Below, one piece after another: positions 35,460-44,067 of a DNA stretch of 64,000 nt. How positions within the stretch are numbered: position 1 is the first letter of the stretch; each line of letters begins with the position of its first letter. The notes beneath the pieces are model-generated. The model was not told where the DNA came from. It saw nothing but the letters and a program-made list of their open reading frames with translations, and searched no databases. This stretch comes from Paramesorhizobium deserti. Its GTDB lineage: Bacteria > Pseudomonadota > Alphaproteobacteria > Rhizobiales > Rhizobiaceae. Both the position numbers and the translations under genes were made by a program. The DNA is taken from positions 476,455 through 540,454 of the forward strand of contig NZ_LNTU01000034.1 in NCBI RefSeq assembly GCF_001558695.1, in the 5' to 3' direction.

Positions 35460-36805
35460 TGACCCATGGAGAAATTCTCCGCGCGATCGAGACGATCCTG
35501 CGCGACAGGCTCAACCACGCTCACATGGATGCCTTCGCTCCGACGGCGCGGCTCAACGAGGATCTTTACCTCGACTCCGTTCTGATCCTTGAGATCATGC
35601 TGGCGCTGGAGCTCGACCACGGCGTAGCACTTCCCGAAGAAGCTATCAGCCGGCAGGATCTGGAAACGGTTAACGATCTGGTAAACCTGTTTGCCGAGCC
35701 GCCGGCCACAGGCGACCGGCCGATGCCAGGCCCGGCGCATGATCTCACCTTCGCCCGCGCCGAGCAGGAGGCGGCTGAACGCGTCGGCGTGCATGGCGAG
35801 GACTATGTCGACATAAAGGTCCACTGCTTCGTCAGCAATGTCTGCCACGCGGTGAAGCAGAAGCAGCTCGACCACCGGCCGTTCTTTTTCGGAGTCTGGG
35901 ACGCTGGCTTCTCCGTCGACGAGCGCTGGCGGCTTGCTTACCACACGCCGGAGATCAGCCATGACTTTTTCCGTGGCTGGTTCGAGAGGCTCTACGGCGC
36001 AAGGGTTCGTCAATGGTACCGGCCGGACGTCAGCAAGACAGAGAACCTCGCCACCATGCTGGAGCTTCTCGAGCACAAGAAGCCGAGCGAGTTCCTGATG
36101 GTCATGCTCGACCTCTTCCACCTGCCGGAACGCGAGAACAAGTTCAACCAGAACCCCTTCCCACACTATCTGATGTTGGAGAAGACGGACGATCCGGACG
36201 TCTTGATGGTGCTCGACCCGGATTTCCGCTGGGAAGGCCGGATCGAGAAGGCGAAGATCGTCAACGCCATCATGCAGCCGACGGTGGGTGGCGGCTTCAT
36301 CTTCGATGCCGCCGAGATACGGGCGCCCTCGGCGGGCGATCTGCGCGACTATTTCCTCGCCTGCTTCCATCAGGACGAGAATCTCCTGACGAGTGCGGCG
36401 CGCGACATCGTGCGGGCCCATGTCGAGGGCCGCAATGGTGTGGCGCTCGCAGACCTGCCGGCGGCACTTCGCGAGCTGCCGGTCATCTCCATCCGCAAAT
36501 ACGCGCTGGAGCATGGGTTTGCGTTCTTCTGGCGCTCGCTGCGGCTGTCGAACGCCGAATTCGACGTGATCTGCGATCATATCGAGACGCTGATCCAGGA
36601 GTTCAAGGCGCTGCATTACGCGGTCATGAAGCTCGGACAGACTGAAGACGAGGCGCTTGCCGAGTCGGTATTCGAGAAGCTTGACGCGCTGGACGCGATG
36701 GAGCGCGTTCTAAAGCGACAGCTGGCCGAGACCTACCGGGTCTGGTGCGATTCGCACGGACTGCTGCACGCGCCGCGCCATGACGTGGAAGAGGCGGTGG
36801 CATGA
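35459..36805 (+). CDS. asbDE: AsbD-AsbE fusion: aryl carrier domain plus petrobactin condensation protein
   Basis: 448 residues. Residues ~1-80 are a carrier domain with the phosphopantetheine Ser40 in LYLDSVLILEIMLALEL, equivalent to AsbD. Residues ~95-448 (GEDYVDIKVHCFVSNVCHAV, FGVWDAGFSVDERWRLAYH, HYLMLEKTDDPDVLMVLDPDF) match AsbE, which transfers the 3,4-dihydroxybenzoyl group to spermidine. In Bacillus these are two genes; here they form one chain. It starts within the asbC stop and overlaps asbF by 4 bp (ATGA). The backbone could be homospermidine rather than spermidine in an alphaproteobacterium; that is inference. Confidence 0.85.
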   Translation: MTHGEILRAIETILRDRLNHAHMDAFAPTARLNEDLYLDSVLILEIMLALELDHGVALPEEAISRQDLETVNDLVNLFAEPPATGDRPMPGPAHDLTFARAEQEAAERVGVHGEDYVDIKVHCFVSNVCHAVKQKQLDHRPFFFGVWDAGFSVDERWRLAYHTPEISHDFFRGWFERLYGARVRQWYRPDVSKTENLATMLELLEHKKPSEFLMVMLDLFHLPERENKFNQNPFPHYLMLEKTDDPDVLMVLDPDFRWEGRIEKAKIVNAIMQPTVGGGFIFDAAEIRAPSAGDLRDYFLACFHQDENLLTSAARDIVRAHVEGRNGVALADLPAALRELPVISIRKYALEHGFAFFWRSLRLSNAEFDVICDHIETLIQEFKALHYAVMKLGQTEDEALAESVFEKLDALDAMERVLKRQLAETYRVWCDSHGLLHAPRHDVEEAVA

Positions 36806-37647
36806 GGCTGTCGCTCTGCACCATCACCTTCCGGCACCACCTGCTGTCGCTGGAGGACATCGCCCGCTGGGCGGCTGCCAACGGCTTTCAGGGCATCGAG
36901 CTTTGGGCCGTGCATGCCCGCAACATGCAGCATCTCACCGACCGCGACGCGGCCTGGATGGCCGGCTTCGGGCTTTCGGTGCCGATGCTCAGCGACTACC
37001 TGCCGCTCGACGACGATCTTGCCACGCTGCGCCACGCCACGGCGGATCTCTGCCGGCTTGCGGGTCGCTGGGGCGCGAAAAAGGTGCGCACCTTTGCGGG
37101 AAAGACGGGCAGCCGCGACATCTCGCCCGAGGCGCGCTGGCGGCTGTCGGCGCGCCTCAAGGAGGCCTGCCGCATCGCCGAGGACAGTGGCTGCACGGTG
37201 CTGGTCGAGACCCATCCCGGCACCTTGGCCGATACGCTCGCTTCCACGCAGCGCCTGATCGAGGAGGTCGACCATCCTGCGCTGGCGATCAATTTCGACA
37301 CGTTGCATGTGTGGGAGGGCGGCGACGATCCGCTTTCCGCACACCGGGCACTGTTGCCCCGCATCCGGCACTATCATCTGAAGAACGTGCGCTCGCGCGC
37401 CGACCTCGGCGTGTTCGAGCCGGCAAACGTCTATGCGGCGGCGGGAAAACGCACCGGCATGACGCCGCTGTTCGACGGCGCGCTCGACTATCTGGAATTT
37501 CTCGATGCGCTGTTCGAGCGCGACGACATCGATGCCTCGCTGGAATGGTTCGGCGGCGACTGCTTCAACGTGCTCGCCAACGACGCGCGCAATCTGCGCC
37601 TGCTCAGGGCTGACCGCGAGGCGCCGATCCGCGCCGGGGCAGCGTGA
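36802..37647 (+). CDS. asbF: 3-dehydroshikimate dehydratase AsbF
   Basis: 281 residues, TIM barrel of the xylose isomerase-like type. The start SLCTITFRHHLLSLEDIARWA, GFQGIELWAVHA, MLSDYL, KVRTFAGKTGS, INFDTLHVWEGGDDP, YHLKN, VFEPANVYAAAGKRTGM and SLEWFGG closely follow Bacillus anthracis AsbF. Probable Mn2+ ligands are Glu136, Asp166, His192 and Glu248. It converts 3-dehydroshikimate to 3,4-dihydroxybenzoate, the catechol unit specific to petrobactins. This gene is the strongest evidence for the pathway call. It overlaps asbDE by 4 bp. Confidence 0.93.
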   Translation: MRLSLCTITFRHHLLSLEDIARWAAANGFQGIELWAVHARNMQHLTDRDAAWMAGFGLSVPMLSDYLPLDDDLATLRHATADLCRLAGRWGAKKVRTFAGKTGSRDISPEARWRLSARLKEACRIAEDSGCTVLVETHPGTLADTLASTQRLIEEVDHPALAINFDTLHVWEGGDDPLSAHRALLPRIRHYHLKNVRSRADLGVFEPANVYAAAGKRTGMTPLFDGALDYLEFLDALFERDDIDASLEWFGGDCFNVLANDARNLRLLRADREAPIRAGAA

Positions 37648-37687
37648 GGATGACAACGCACGCTCACGTCTCACATCAATAAACCAG

Positions 37688-37722
37688 AAGCCGGTGGGAC
37701 CGATGTCCGCGCCGGCTTTTTT
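37688..37722 (+). terminator. Rho-independent terminator of the asb operon
   Basis: AAGCCGG and CCGGCTT form a stem with a 17-nt loop, followed by a run of six Ts in total, 40 bp after the asbF stop. It separates the biosynthesis operon from the convergent receptor gene. Confidence 0.75.
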
Positions 37723-37733
37723 GCGTTTCGACC

Positions 37734-39821
37734 TCAGAAGCGCGCGGTCGCTGTGAGGCGGAAGGAGCGGCCCGGATCGTAGTGAGGGCTCACGCCGTCG
37801 AAATCTTGGCCGTAGGCGGCGCGGTCCGTGTAGACCTCATCGAAGATGTTGAGCGCATCAGCGCGTAGCGTGAAGTTCGGCTTCGACGGCGACGTCCATT
37901 CCAGATAGGCGTTCACCACCTCGTAGCCCTGCAGTTTCCGCTTCGGGCTGGTCGGATCGGTCGGATGCTGCACCAGCGTGCGATCGTAGGGAAGCGCGAT
38001 CTCAACGTCGCCACCGACCTTCAAGCCCCAATCGTGGAAGGTGTAGCCGGCGCCGATCATGACGACCTGGCCAAGCGGCGTCGTCAAATAGCGCCCAATC
38101 TCGGAGTCGGCCGGCACGCCGTCTATATCAGCCTCGATGTCGGCATATTTTACGCTGACAAAACCGGCATCCCAATTGTAGCGCCCACCGACCTCCCAGC
38201 CCTTGGAGACGAGATCGAGCGTGCGGATCGATGAGACTTCCGGCGCCGGCACGCCGCGTCCGAAGACCGGCAGGCGCGCATTGTCAATGTCTGTGCGGAA
38301 CAGGTTCGCCTCGAAGGTGAAGCCGTTGTAGCGCGCCTCCAGACCGGTGGTGATATTGTTCGAGGTAACCGGCTCCGGCCCGTTACCATAGGTCCAGAGC
38401 GGGTTCTGGAGGAAGTTTTCTGCCAGCGGCACGCCGCCCCAGACATGCGAGGCCGCGGCCTTCACCGTCAGAAATTCGGGCAGAAGGTCGTATTCGCCTG
38501 AAATGTTGCCACTCACGCCGGCATTGGTCCAATCCGATCCGTCGATGCCGGTGAACCACTGGTGGTCAGCGCGGCCGCCAAACGAAACTCGCGCGCGGTC
38601 AGACGGCTCCAGGCGCGCCTGCGCATAAGCGCCAATATTGGCGGTGCGTTCGTCGGTAAAGAAGGGTTCCGTGGAATTCCGGTAAGCCAAGTCTGCCTTG
38701 TCGTTGTAGAAGTCGAAGCCGGCGGTGATCGTGCCGATGTCGAGCGTGAACCTGTTCTCCATTTTGCCGTTGAAGCTTCTGGTAGCGCCTTCGGTGGGTG
38801 AGATCTCGTCGAAGAAATACTCGGGCGTTGCAATCTGTGTTCTGCTGTAGGCCAGAACAATCTTGGGATCCCACCAACCTTCGGGCGAAGCGTCGGTGTA
38901 AGTGAAGACGGTGTTCTGGCGGCGCAGATCGTAGTTCCGCAACTCCCGTTCACGGCCAGGCCGATGGATATAAACATTGGCGCGGTAGGGACGAAGGTCG
39001 TCGTCGCGCACCTGCTCGTGGCTGAGCTCGAAACGGTGACCCTCCAGGCTCTCATAGGCGATTTTGCCGAGACCGCTGATCAGGTCGGTGCCGGTGCCCG
39101 GCATCTCTTCACCATTGCCGGCGGTGAAATTGCCACCGTTGCTGTAATTGATGTAGCCGAGATACTCGAAACCCTCCTGCTGGCCGAAGGCGGCAAAGCC
39201 GGTTGTGTAGGTCTCGCTGTTGGTGTCCCAAATGCCCGTGACGAAGCCGCCAAAATTGCGGCCCGGCTCCAGGAGATCGACGGCGTCCTTGGTCTCGAAG
39301 CCGAGCGAACCGCCCAGAGCGCCGGGCCCGGCATCGGCCGGCGCCACGCCCGCCTGAACGGACACCGCCTTCAACAGCGCCGGATCGAGCAGATAGGTGC
39401 CGTTGTGGTGGAAAACCTTGTTGTTCTGCCGCGAGCCGTCGACCGTCACCGCTAGGTTGTTCTCGTCGACACCGTTGACGTAGATCTTCTGCGTGCTGGG
39501 GATGGCCCCGCCGACCGCGATCTGCGGCTCGCCAGAAAAGACTTCGCGCAGATCGCGCGGCGCCTTGCGATCGATCTGCTCCGGGTCGATGGCGATCACG
39601 TCCGCGCCGGCCGAGGCACTCGCCCCCGCACCGACATCAACCACGATGGTTTTGAGTTGTATTGCGCCACCCGGCGCGGTCTGGCCCTCTTCGGTTTCCT
39701 CGGCAGCCGTCACGCGGGGTCCCGTTCCCTGCGCGGGAGCGGACTGCGCCAATGCGTCGTGGCTGACAAAAAAGGATATCGCGGTGCTTACGGCCAACAC
39801 ACGCAAACGATCGGATGACAT
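37734..39821 (-). CDS. TonB-dependent receptor, probable ferric-petrobactin receptor
   Basis: About 695 residues from ATG 39821. A signal peptide ends at HDALAQ. A TonB-box-like LKTIVVDV is followed by the plug domain (APRDLREVFSGEPQIAVGG, KIYVNGVDENNLAVTVDG, VAPADAGPGALGGSLGFETKD) and a barrel ending in ATARF. The gene converges on asbF and lies downstream of an iron ABC importer on the same strand, with its own iron box. It is not close to the FhuA-like receptor at 11 kb. Ligand assignment is by context. Confidence 0.8.
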   Translation of the reverse strand: MSSDRLRVLAVSTAISFFVSHDALAQSAPAQGTGPRVTAAEETEEGQTAPGGAIQLKTIVVDVGAGASASAGADVIAIDPEQIDRKAPRDLREVFSGEPQIAVGGAIPSTQKIYVNGVDENNLAVTVDGSRQNNKVFHHNGTYLLDPALLKAVSVQAGVAPADAGPGALGGSLGFETKDAVDLLEPGRNFGGFVTGIWDTNSETYTTGFAAFGQQEGFEYLGYINYSNGGNFTAGNGEEMPGTGTDLISGLGKIAYESLEGHRFELSHEQVRDDDLRPYRANVYIHRPGRERELRNYDLRRQNTVFTYTDASPEGWWDPKIVLAYSRTQIATPEYFFDEISPTEGATRSFNGKMENRFTLDIGTITAGFDFYNDKADLAYRNSTEPFFTDERTANIGAYAQARLEPSDRARVSFGGRADHQWFTGIDGSDWTNAGVSGNISGEYDLLPEFLTVKAAASHVWGGVPLAENFLQNPLWTYGNGPEPVTSNNITTGLEARYNGFTFEANLFRTDIDNARLPVFGRGVPAPEVSSIRTLDLVSKGWEVGGRYNWDAGFVSVKYADIEADIDGVPADSEIGRYLTTPLGQVVMIGAGYTFHDWGLKVGGDVEIALPYDRTLVQHPTDPTSPKRKLQGYEVVNAYLEWTSPSKPNFTLRADALNIFDEVYTDRAAYGQDFDGVSPHYDPGRSFRLTATARF

Positions 39822-39916
39822 TAGCTGATTTCCCCACGGTTGGACCCACCCCGACCGGTGCCCAAGCACACGGCCGGATTGCTAATAGCCCATCCATTGT
39901 GCCGTGGCAATAAACC

Positions 39917-39931
39917 TGATATAAAAAATCA
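39917..39931. promoter_or_regulatory. RirA-type iron box upstream of the receptor
   Basis: TGA-TATAAAAAA-TCA matches TGA-N9-TCA. It lies 96 bp before the receptor start and 50 bp after the ATPase stop, so the receptor has its own iron-controlled promoter in addition to readthrough from the transporter operon. Confidence 0.6.
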
Positions 39932-39980
39932 ACTTTATGCAAGTCGTTGGAACTGCTGCGTTCTCTGCGCGGCTGTGTTT

Positions 39981-40739
39981 TTATGCGTGGTGCAGAACGG
40001 TGAGCCGTCCCGCTATGGTTTCGACCTGCATCGGGAAGCCGAAGACCATCTCCAGCAAGTCGGGCCGGATGATGGACGCCGTGTCGCCCGCGGCGGCGAT
40101 CCGACCATCCTTCATGGCCACGATCCGGTCGGCATGAGCCGCCGCGTGGTTGATGTCGTGCAGCACCACCAGCACTGTCTTGCCATGCTCGTCGGCGATC
40201 TTCCGCAGCATGCGCATCAGTTCACGCGCATGGAACATGTCGAGGTTGTTCAGCGGCTCGTCGAGCAGGACAGTGCCGGTCCCCTGGCAGAAGGTCATGG
40301 CGACCAGCGCCCGCTGCCGCTGCCCGCCTGAAAGGGTATCGATGAAGCGCGAGGCCAGCCCGGTCAGGTCGAACCGTTCCAGCGTTTCCGCGACGATGCG
40401 ACGGTCCTCCGCCGTCAGCCGCCCGCCGCTGTGCGGGAAGCGGCCGAATCCCACCAGCTCGGCGACGCGCAGCCGGCTCGCCACGCCCGGGTCCTGGCGG
40501 AGGATCGCCATCACTTTCGCCAACTGCCGTGTCGGCGTCGTATCGATGGGGTGGCCATCCACTGTGATGCGGCCTGTCTGCAACGGCCGCAGCCGAGCGA
40601 TCAACGACAGCAAGCTGGATTTGCCGGCGCCGTTGGGACCCACGAGCGCAGTGACCCCGCCTTTGGGCAGCGTCAGGCTGATCTGGTCGAGGATCACGCT
40701 GCCGCCGAGCGTCAACGACACATCGGATATGTCGATCAC
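39981..40739 (-). CDS. Iron-siderophore ABC ATPase (FatE/YclP/CeuD-like)
   Basis: 252 residues. Walker A GPNGAGKSS, Q-loop ILRQDPGVASRL, signature [13 protein letters not shown], Walker B TVLLDEPLNNLDM and switch His VVLHDINHA. It belongs to the FecE/CeuD group that powers siderophore import. It overlaps the upstream permease by 4 bp. As the only ATPase of this class in the window, it could also serve the FhuDB system that lacks FhuC; this is speculation. Confidence 0.88.
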   Translation of the reverse strand: MIDISDVSLTLGGSVILDQISLTLPKGGVTALVGPNGAGKSSLLSLIARLRPLQTGRITVDGHPIDTTPTRQLAKVMAILRQDPGVASRLRVAELVGFGRFPHSGGRLTAEDRRIVAETLERFDLTGLASRFIDTLSGGQRQRALVAMTFCQGTGTVLLDEPLNNLDMFHARELMRMLRKIADEHGKTVLVVLHDINHAAAHADRIVAMKDGRIAAAGDTASIIRPDLLEMVFGFPMQVETIAGRLTVLHHA

Positions 40740-41710
40740 CGCCGCACTCCCGCGAAAAGCATGACAAGAAAGATGATACCGCCAATAAATTCGACGACGA
40801 TCGCAAGCGTGCCCTCGCCGCCCAGCCCGTGCTGAAGCACTGTCTGGCCGCCCACAAGCACCACCACCGCTACCAGCGCGGCCGCCGGCAGCAGAACGGC
40901 GTGCCGGCCGGTGCCTGCGACGCGGTCGGTAATCGAGGCGACCAGCAGCCCGAGGAACGCCATCGGCCCAACCAGCGCCGTCGCCGCCGCCACCAGGGCC
41001 GCGACCAGCGCCAGCAGGCCGGCGACAACGCTTCGCCAGGATACGCCGAGCCCGACCGCAGCCTCCTCGCCAAGTGCGACCACGTCGAGCACGTGCCGCA
41101 TGCGCCAGGCGACCACCGTGCCTGCCGCGGTGATCAGCCAGGCGATCAGCAGCAGGTCCGGCCGGGTCCGGCTGAAGCTGGCAAAGACGGCGCCTTGCAG
41201 CACGGCAAAGTCGTTGGGGTCGAACAGCCGCGCCAGCAGCACCGACAGCGAGCGGAACAGCAGGCCGAGCACGACGCCCGTAAGCAGCAACAGGCCGAGA
41301 TCAAGGCGCCGGCCGAGCAAGGGCAGGAACAGCGCCAGAGCAAGGCCCGTCATGACAAAGAAATTGCCGAAAAATTGCAGGCGCGGGTCGATGCCTGCAA
41401 AGCCGAGGCCGGTCAGAGCGAAGACCAGCGCCGTCTGGCAGAAAATATAAAGCGCGTCTAGCCCCATGATCGACGGGGTGACGATGCGGTTGGCCGTGAG
41501 TGTCTGGAATACCACCGTCGACACCGCCACCGCAACGCCGACACAAATCATCGCTCCAAGCCGCAATCCGCGCAACTCAAGCCCCAGCGCGAGATCGCCG
41601 CGCAGGCCGATCGTCATGTAGGCTGCGCAGGCGAGCAACGCCACGGCAGCGGTCAGCGTTAGCCGCCGCGCCGGGCTTGCAGCGCCGGAAAGAACCGCCG
41701 CCTCAGCCAT
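40736..41710 (-). CDS. Iron-siderophore ABC permease (FatC/YclO/CeuC-like)
   Basis: 324 residues with about nine membrane segments of the FecCD family. Marks are GAMICVGVAVAVSTVVFQTLTANRIVTPSIMGLDALYIF and GPMAFLGLLVASITDRVAG (quoted as landmarks near residues 55 and 245). Together with the next subunit it forms a heterodimeric channel. It overlaps neighbours by 8 bp and 4 bp, showing tight translational coupling. Confidence 0.86.
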   Translation of the reverse strand: MAEAAVLSGAASPARRLTLTAAVALLACAAYMTIGLRGDLALGLELRGLRLGAMICVGVAVAVSTVVFQTLTANRIVTPSIMGLDALYIFCQTALVFALTGLGFAGIDPRLQFFGNFFVMTGLALALFLPLLGRRLDLGLLLLTGVVLGLLFRSLSVLLARLFDPNDFAVLQGAVFASFSRTRPDLLLIAWLITAAGTVVAWRMRHVLDVVALGEEAAVGLGVSWRSVVAGLLALVAALVAAATALVGPMAFLGLLVASITDRVAGTGRHAVLLPAAALVAVVVLVGGQTVLQHGLGGEGTLAIVVEFIGGIIFLVMLFAGVRR

Positions 41711-42683
41711 CGCCGCGCCCCGCGAACAAAAGGCCGAGAAACAGCGCGGCGCCGACCACGCCGAGGACGATCCCCACCGGGATCTCGTAGGGAAAGCGGA
41801 TCAGCCGCCCGATGATGTCGCAGGAAAGCACCAGCGCCGCACCGGTTCCCGCCACCCACGGCAGGGTGTGGCGCAGGTTCTCGCCGGCAAATCGCGAGAT
41901 CAGGTTCGGCGCGACCAGGCCGACGAATGGGATGATGCCGACCACCACCACGGTCAGCGCGGCGATGGCCGAGACGATGACCAGGCCCAGGCGCAGCACC
42001 GCCGCGTAGTTGAGCCCAAGCCCGATGCCGACATCCCGGCCGAGCGACAGGATAGTCAGCCGATCGGCGGTCCACCATGCCAGCGCCACCAATGCGCCGG
42101 CGATCCACAAAAGTTCGTAGCGGCCGCGCAGAACACCCGAGAACTCGCCGGTGGTCCAGGTTTCCAGATATTGCAGCAGGTCGAGCTGCCAAGCCGCGAA
42201 GGTCGCCACGGCGCCCACCACGCCGCCATAGACGATGCCGAACAGGGGCACGAGAAAGGGCTGCGTCGGCGGTAGCCTATGGGCGAGCGCCAGGAATACC
42301 GAGGTGCCGGCAAGCGCCGTCACCACGGCCACCGCGGCCTTCCAGCCGAGCGGGGCTTCCGGCCACAATACGGTGACGAGCAGAACGCCGAGCGCCGCCG
42401 ACTGCGTGGTCCCCGCCGTCGACGGCTCGACGAAGCGGTTGCGCGCCAGCGCCTGCATCACCAGTCCGGCGATCGCCAACGCGCCGCCGGCGAGCAGCGC
42501 GGCCAGCGTGCGCGGCACTCGGCTCGCCATCATCAGGCCAAGCGCCTGCGGATCGGAAAACAACGCGCCCGGCGAAAGTTCGCTCACGCCGACGAACAGG
42601 CTGACCGCCGCCAGCGCCAGCAGCGCACCTAGCGCCGCCGCCGACGGACCAAATTTCAAACGGACAGCCGTCGCCATGGTCAT
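41703..42683 (-). CDS. Iron-siderophore ABC permease (FatD/YclN/CeuB-like)
   Basis: 326 residues, FecCD family. The family segment SRVPRTLAALLAGGALAIAG is followed by LVMQALARNRFVEPSTAGT, and the ATPase-docking part by IIPFVGLVAPNLISRFAGEN. RFPYEIPVGIVLGVVGAALF closes the protein. The subunits of this group (CeuBC, YclNO, FatDC) import catecholate or petrobactin complexes. It overlaps the binding-protein gene by 4 bp. Confidence 0.87.
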   Translation of the reverse strand: MTMATAVRLKFGPSAAALGALLALAAVSLFVGVSELSPGALFSDPQALGLMMASRVPRTLAALLAGGALAIAGLVMQALARNRFVEPSTAGTTQSAALGVLLVTVLWPEAPLGWKAAVAVVTALAGTSVFLALAHRLPPTQPFLVPLFGIVYGGVVGAVATFAAWQLDLLQYLETWTTGEFSGVLRGRYELLWIAGALVALAWWTADRLTILSLGRDVGIGLGLNYAAVLRLGLVIVSAIAALTVVVVGIIPFVGLVAPNLISRFAGENLRHTLPWVAGTGAALVLSCDIIGRLIRFPYEIPVGIVLGVVGAALFLGLLFAGRGDG

Positions 42684-43609
42684 CGGGGTTTGGAGAAGGC
42701 GCTCCGGATCGTCTCCAGAACGCGCATCGTCGCCCGCACGCCGCCCGCCGCGATGTAAAAATCGGCGGCCGGTACATAGATCACCTGTCCCTTCGTCCAG
42801 GCGGTGGTCGCAGCGACCAGCTCGTTGTCGAGCGTGGCTCTGGCGTTCTGCTCGCCGGAACCGATGGCGGCGCCGCGATCGACCACGATCAGCCAGTCGG
42901 GATCGGCCTCGCGCACGAATTCGAACGAAACCGCCTCGCCGTGGGTCGCCGCCTCGACATCCTTCACCGCGAGCGGCAGGCCGAGCGCCCTATGCACCCA
43001 GCCGAAACGTGAGCCCTCGCCGTACGCGGTCACTTTCGGGCCGCTCGTCATCAGGATCAGTGCGTTGCCCTTGCCCTCGACCGCCGACCGCGTCGCGGCG
43101 ACGGCGGCATCAAGTTCTGCCACCAGATTCGCTGCTTCGGCCTGCTTGCCGACAAGGGTGCCATATCCCTCCAGCCGCGCCTTTGCCTCGGCGAGGAGAT
43201 CGTCGCCCTCGATCGTCATGTCGACGCTCTGTGCCACCCTGGCCGTCGCTTCCAGCCGCAGGGAGGAGCGGCCACCGACCACGATCAGGTCCGGCGCCAG
43301 CGCGCTGAGCGCCTCCAGATCGGGCTCGAAGATCGTACCGACAACCTCGGCACCCGCCTTCAGGTGTTCGAGTTCCGGCACGTATAGCTTTTCCGGCACG
43401 CCGGCGATTTTCACGCCGAGACTGTCCAGAGTGTCGATCGCGGCGATGTCAAACACGGCGAGTGTCCGCGGCACCTTGTCGACCGTCACCTTGCCAAGCG
43501 CCGTATCGATCCCGGCCGCCGACACATCGGCGATCAGCAGCACCGTCGCCGCCAAGCCGAGCGCGGCCCGCGCCCAGGCCGTCGGCCATCTTACGGACCC
43601 TGACGTCAT
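42680..43609 (-). CDS. Siderophore periplasmic binding protein (FatB/YclQ/CeuE-like)
   Basis: About 309 residues with a hydrophobic leader ending near DVSAAG. The mature start VDKVPRTLAVFDIAAIDTLDSLGVKIAG, then LEALSALAPDLIVVGGRSS, is the pattern of the FatB/YclQ/CeuE group. Members of this group (YclQ, FatB) bind petrobactin. The ATG at 43609 overlaps the DUF2218 stop by one base; longer frames upstream lie inside DUF2218. It is the initial periplasmic receptor for the importer. Confidence 0.86.
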   Translation of the reverse strand: MTSGSVRWPTAWARAALGLAATVLLIADVSAAGIDTALGKVTVDKVPRTLAVFDIAAIDTLDSLGVKIAGVPEKLYVPELEHLKAGAEVVGTIFEPDLEALSALAPDLIVVGGRSSLRLEATARVAQSVDMTIEGDDLLAEAKARLEGYGTLVGKQAEAANLVAELDAAVAATRSAVEGKGNALILMTSGPKVTAYGEGSRFGWVHRALGLPLAVKDVEAATHGEAVSFEFVREADPDWLIVVDRGAAIGSGEQNARATLDNELVAATTAWTKGQVIYVPAADFYIAAGGVRATMRVLETIRSAFSKPR

Positions 43610-43893
43610 CAGCCCTGCCATGCGAGCGCCGGCATGTTTTCGCGGAACGCAAAGCGGATGAGGTGCGATTCGATGACGTGCTTCGTATCCTTCAGCCCCT
43701 CCGCATCGGCGGCCTCCACCCTTATCTCGAGGTTTTCCAGGTCGGCATCCATGATTGCCGTGCCGCAGGAGAAGCAGCACTCACCATGCCCATCGGCATA
43801 AACGGCCTCGATCTTGTGGCCGAAATGTTTGCAGAGCTGCTGTATGTATTTGTCGGCGTGCGGGGTCCGGCAGCGCGCGGTCGCGGTCAGCAT
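43609..43893 (-). CDS. DUF2218 protein, first gene of the siderophore uptake operon
   Basis: 94 residues: MLTATARCRTPHADKYIQQL, then CCFSCGTAIMDADLENLEIRVEA and ESHLIRFAFRENMPALAW, typical DUF2218. In other bacteria this domain can be fused to siderophore-interacting (SIP) ferric reductases, so it may help release iron from the imported complex. It is translationally coupled to the binding protein (TGATG). An imperfect iron box lies just upstream. Biochemical role is unknown. Confidence 0.82.
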   Translation of the reverse strand: MLTATARCRTPHADKYIQQLCKHFGHKIEAVYADGHGECCFSCGTAIMDADLENLEIRVEAADAEGLKDTKHVIESHLIRFAFRENMPALAWQG

Positions 43894-43910
43894 GGCAATC
43901 TCGCTTTACA

Positions 43911-43925
43911 TGACTTTATTACTCC
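43911..43925. promoter_or_regulatory. Imperfect iron box before the uptake operon
   Basis: TGA-CTTTATTAC-TCC differs at one base from TGA-N9-TCA and lies 18 bp before the DUF2218 start codon, in an AT-rich patch. Its position in front of the iron operon makes it a candidate weak RirA site. Confidence 0.35.
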
Positions 43926-43989
43926 AGTTATCGCAAACCGCCCTATCGGGCAAGTGCAGCGCTCCCAACAATCGCCGAAGACGGAACAG

Positions 43990-44067
43990 GTCGCAGTGAT
44001 GCGGTTCCGCACGACAATCGCAGTACCCGTCCAATGTGACATTGATGGAGTCCTGAAGCGGCTGCAT
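43990..44067 (-). pseudogene. Short remnant of a dihydrofolate reductase-family (RibD C-terminal-like) gene
   Basis: The minus strand from 44067 reads MQPLQDSINVTLDGYCDCRA, close to the usual start (SINVTLDG followed by CDH) of small DHFR-family proteins. The similarity ends after about 20 residues. The match is short, so this is tentative. Confidence 0.35.
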
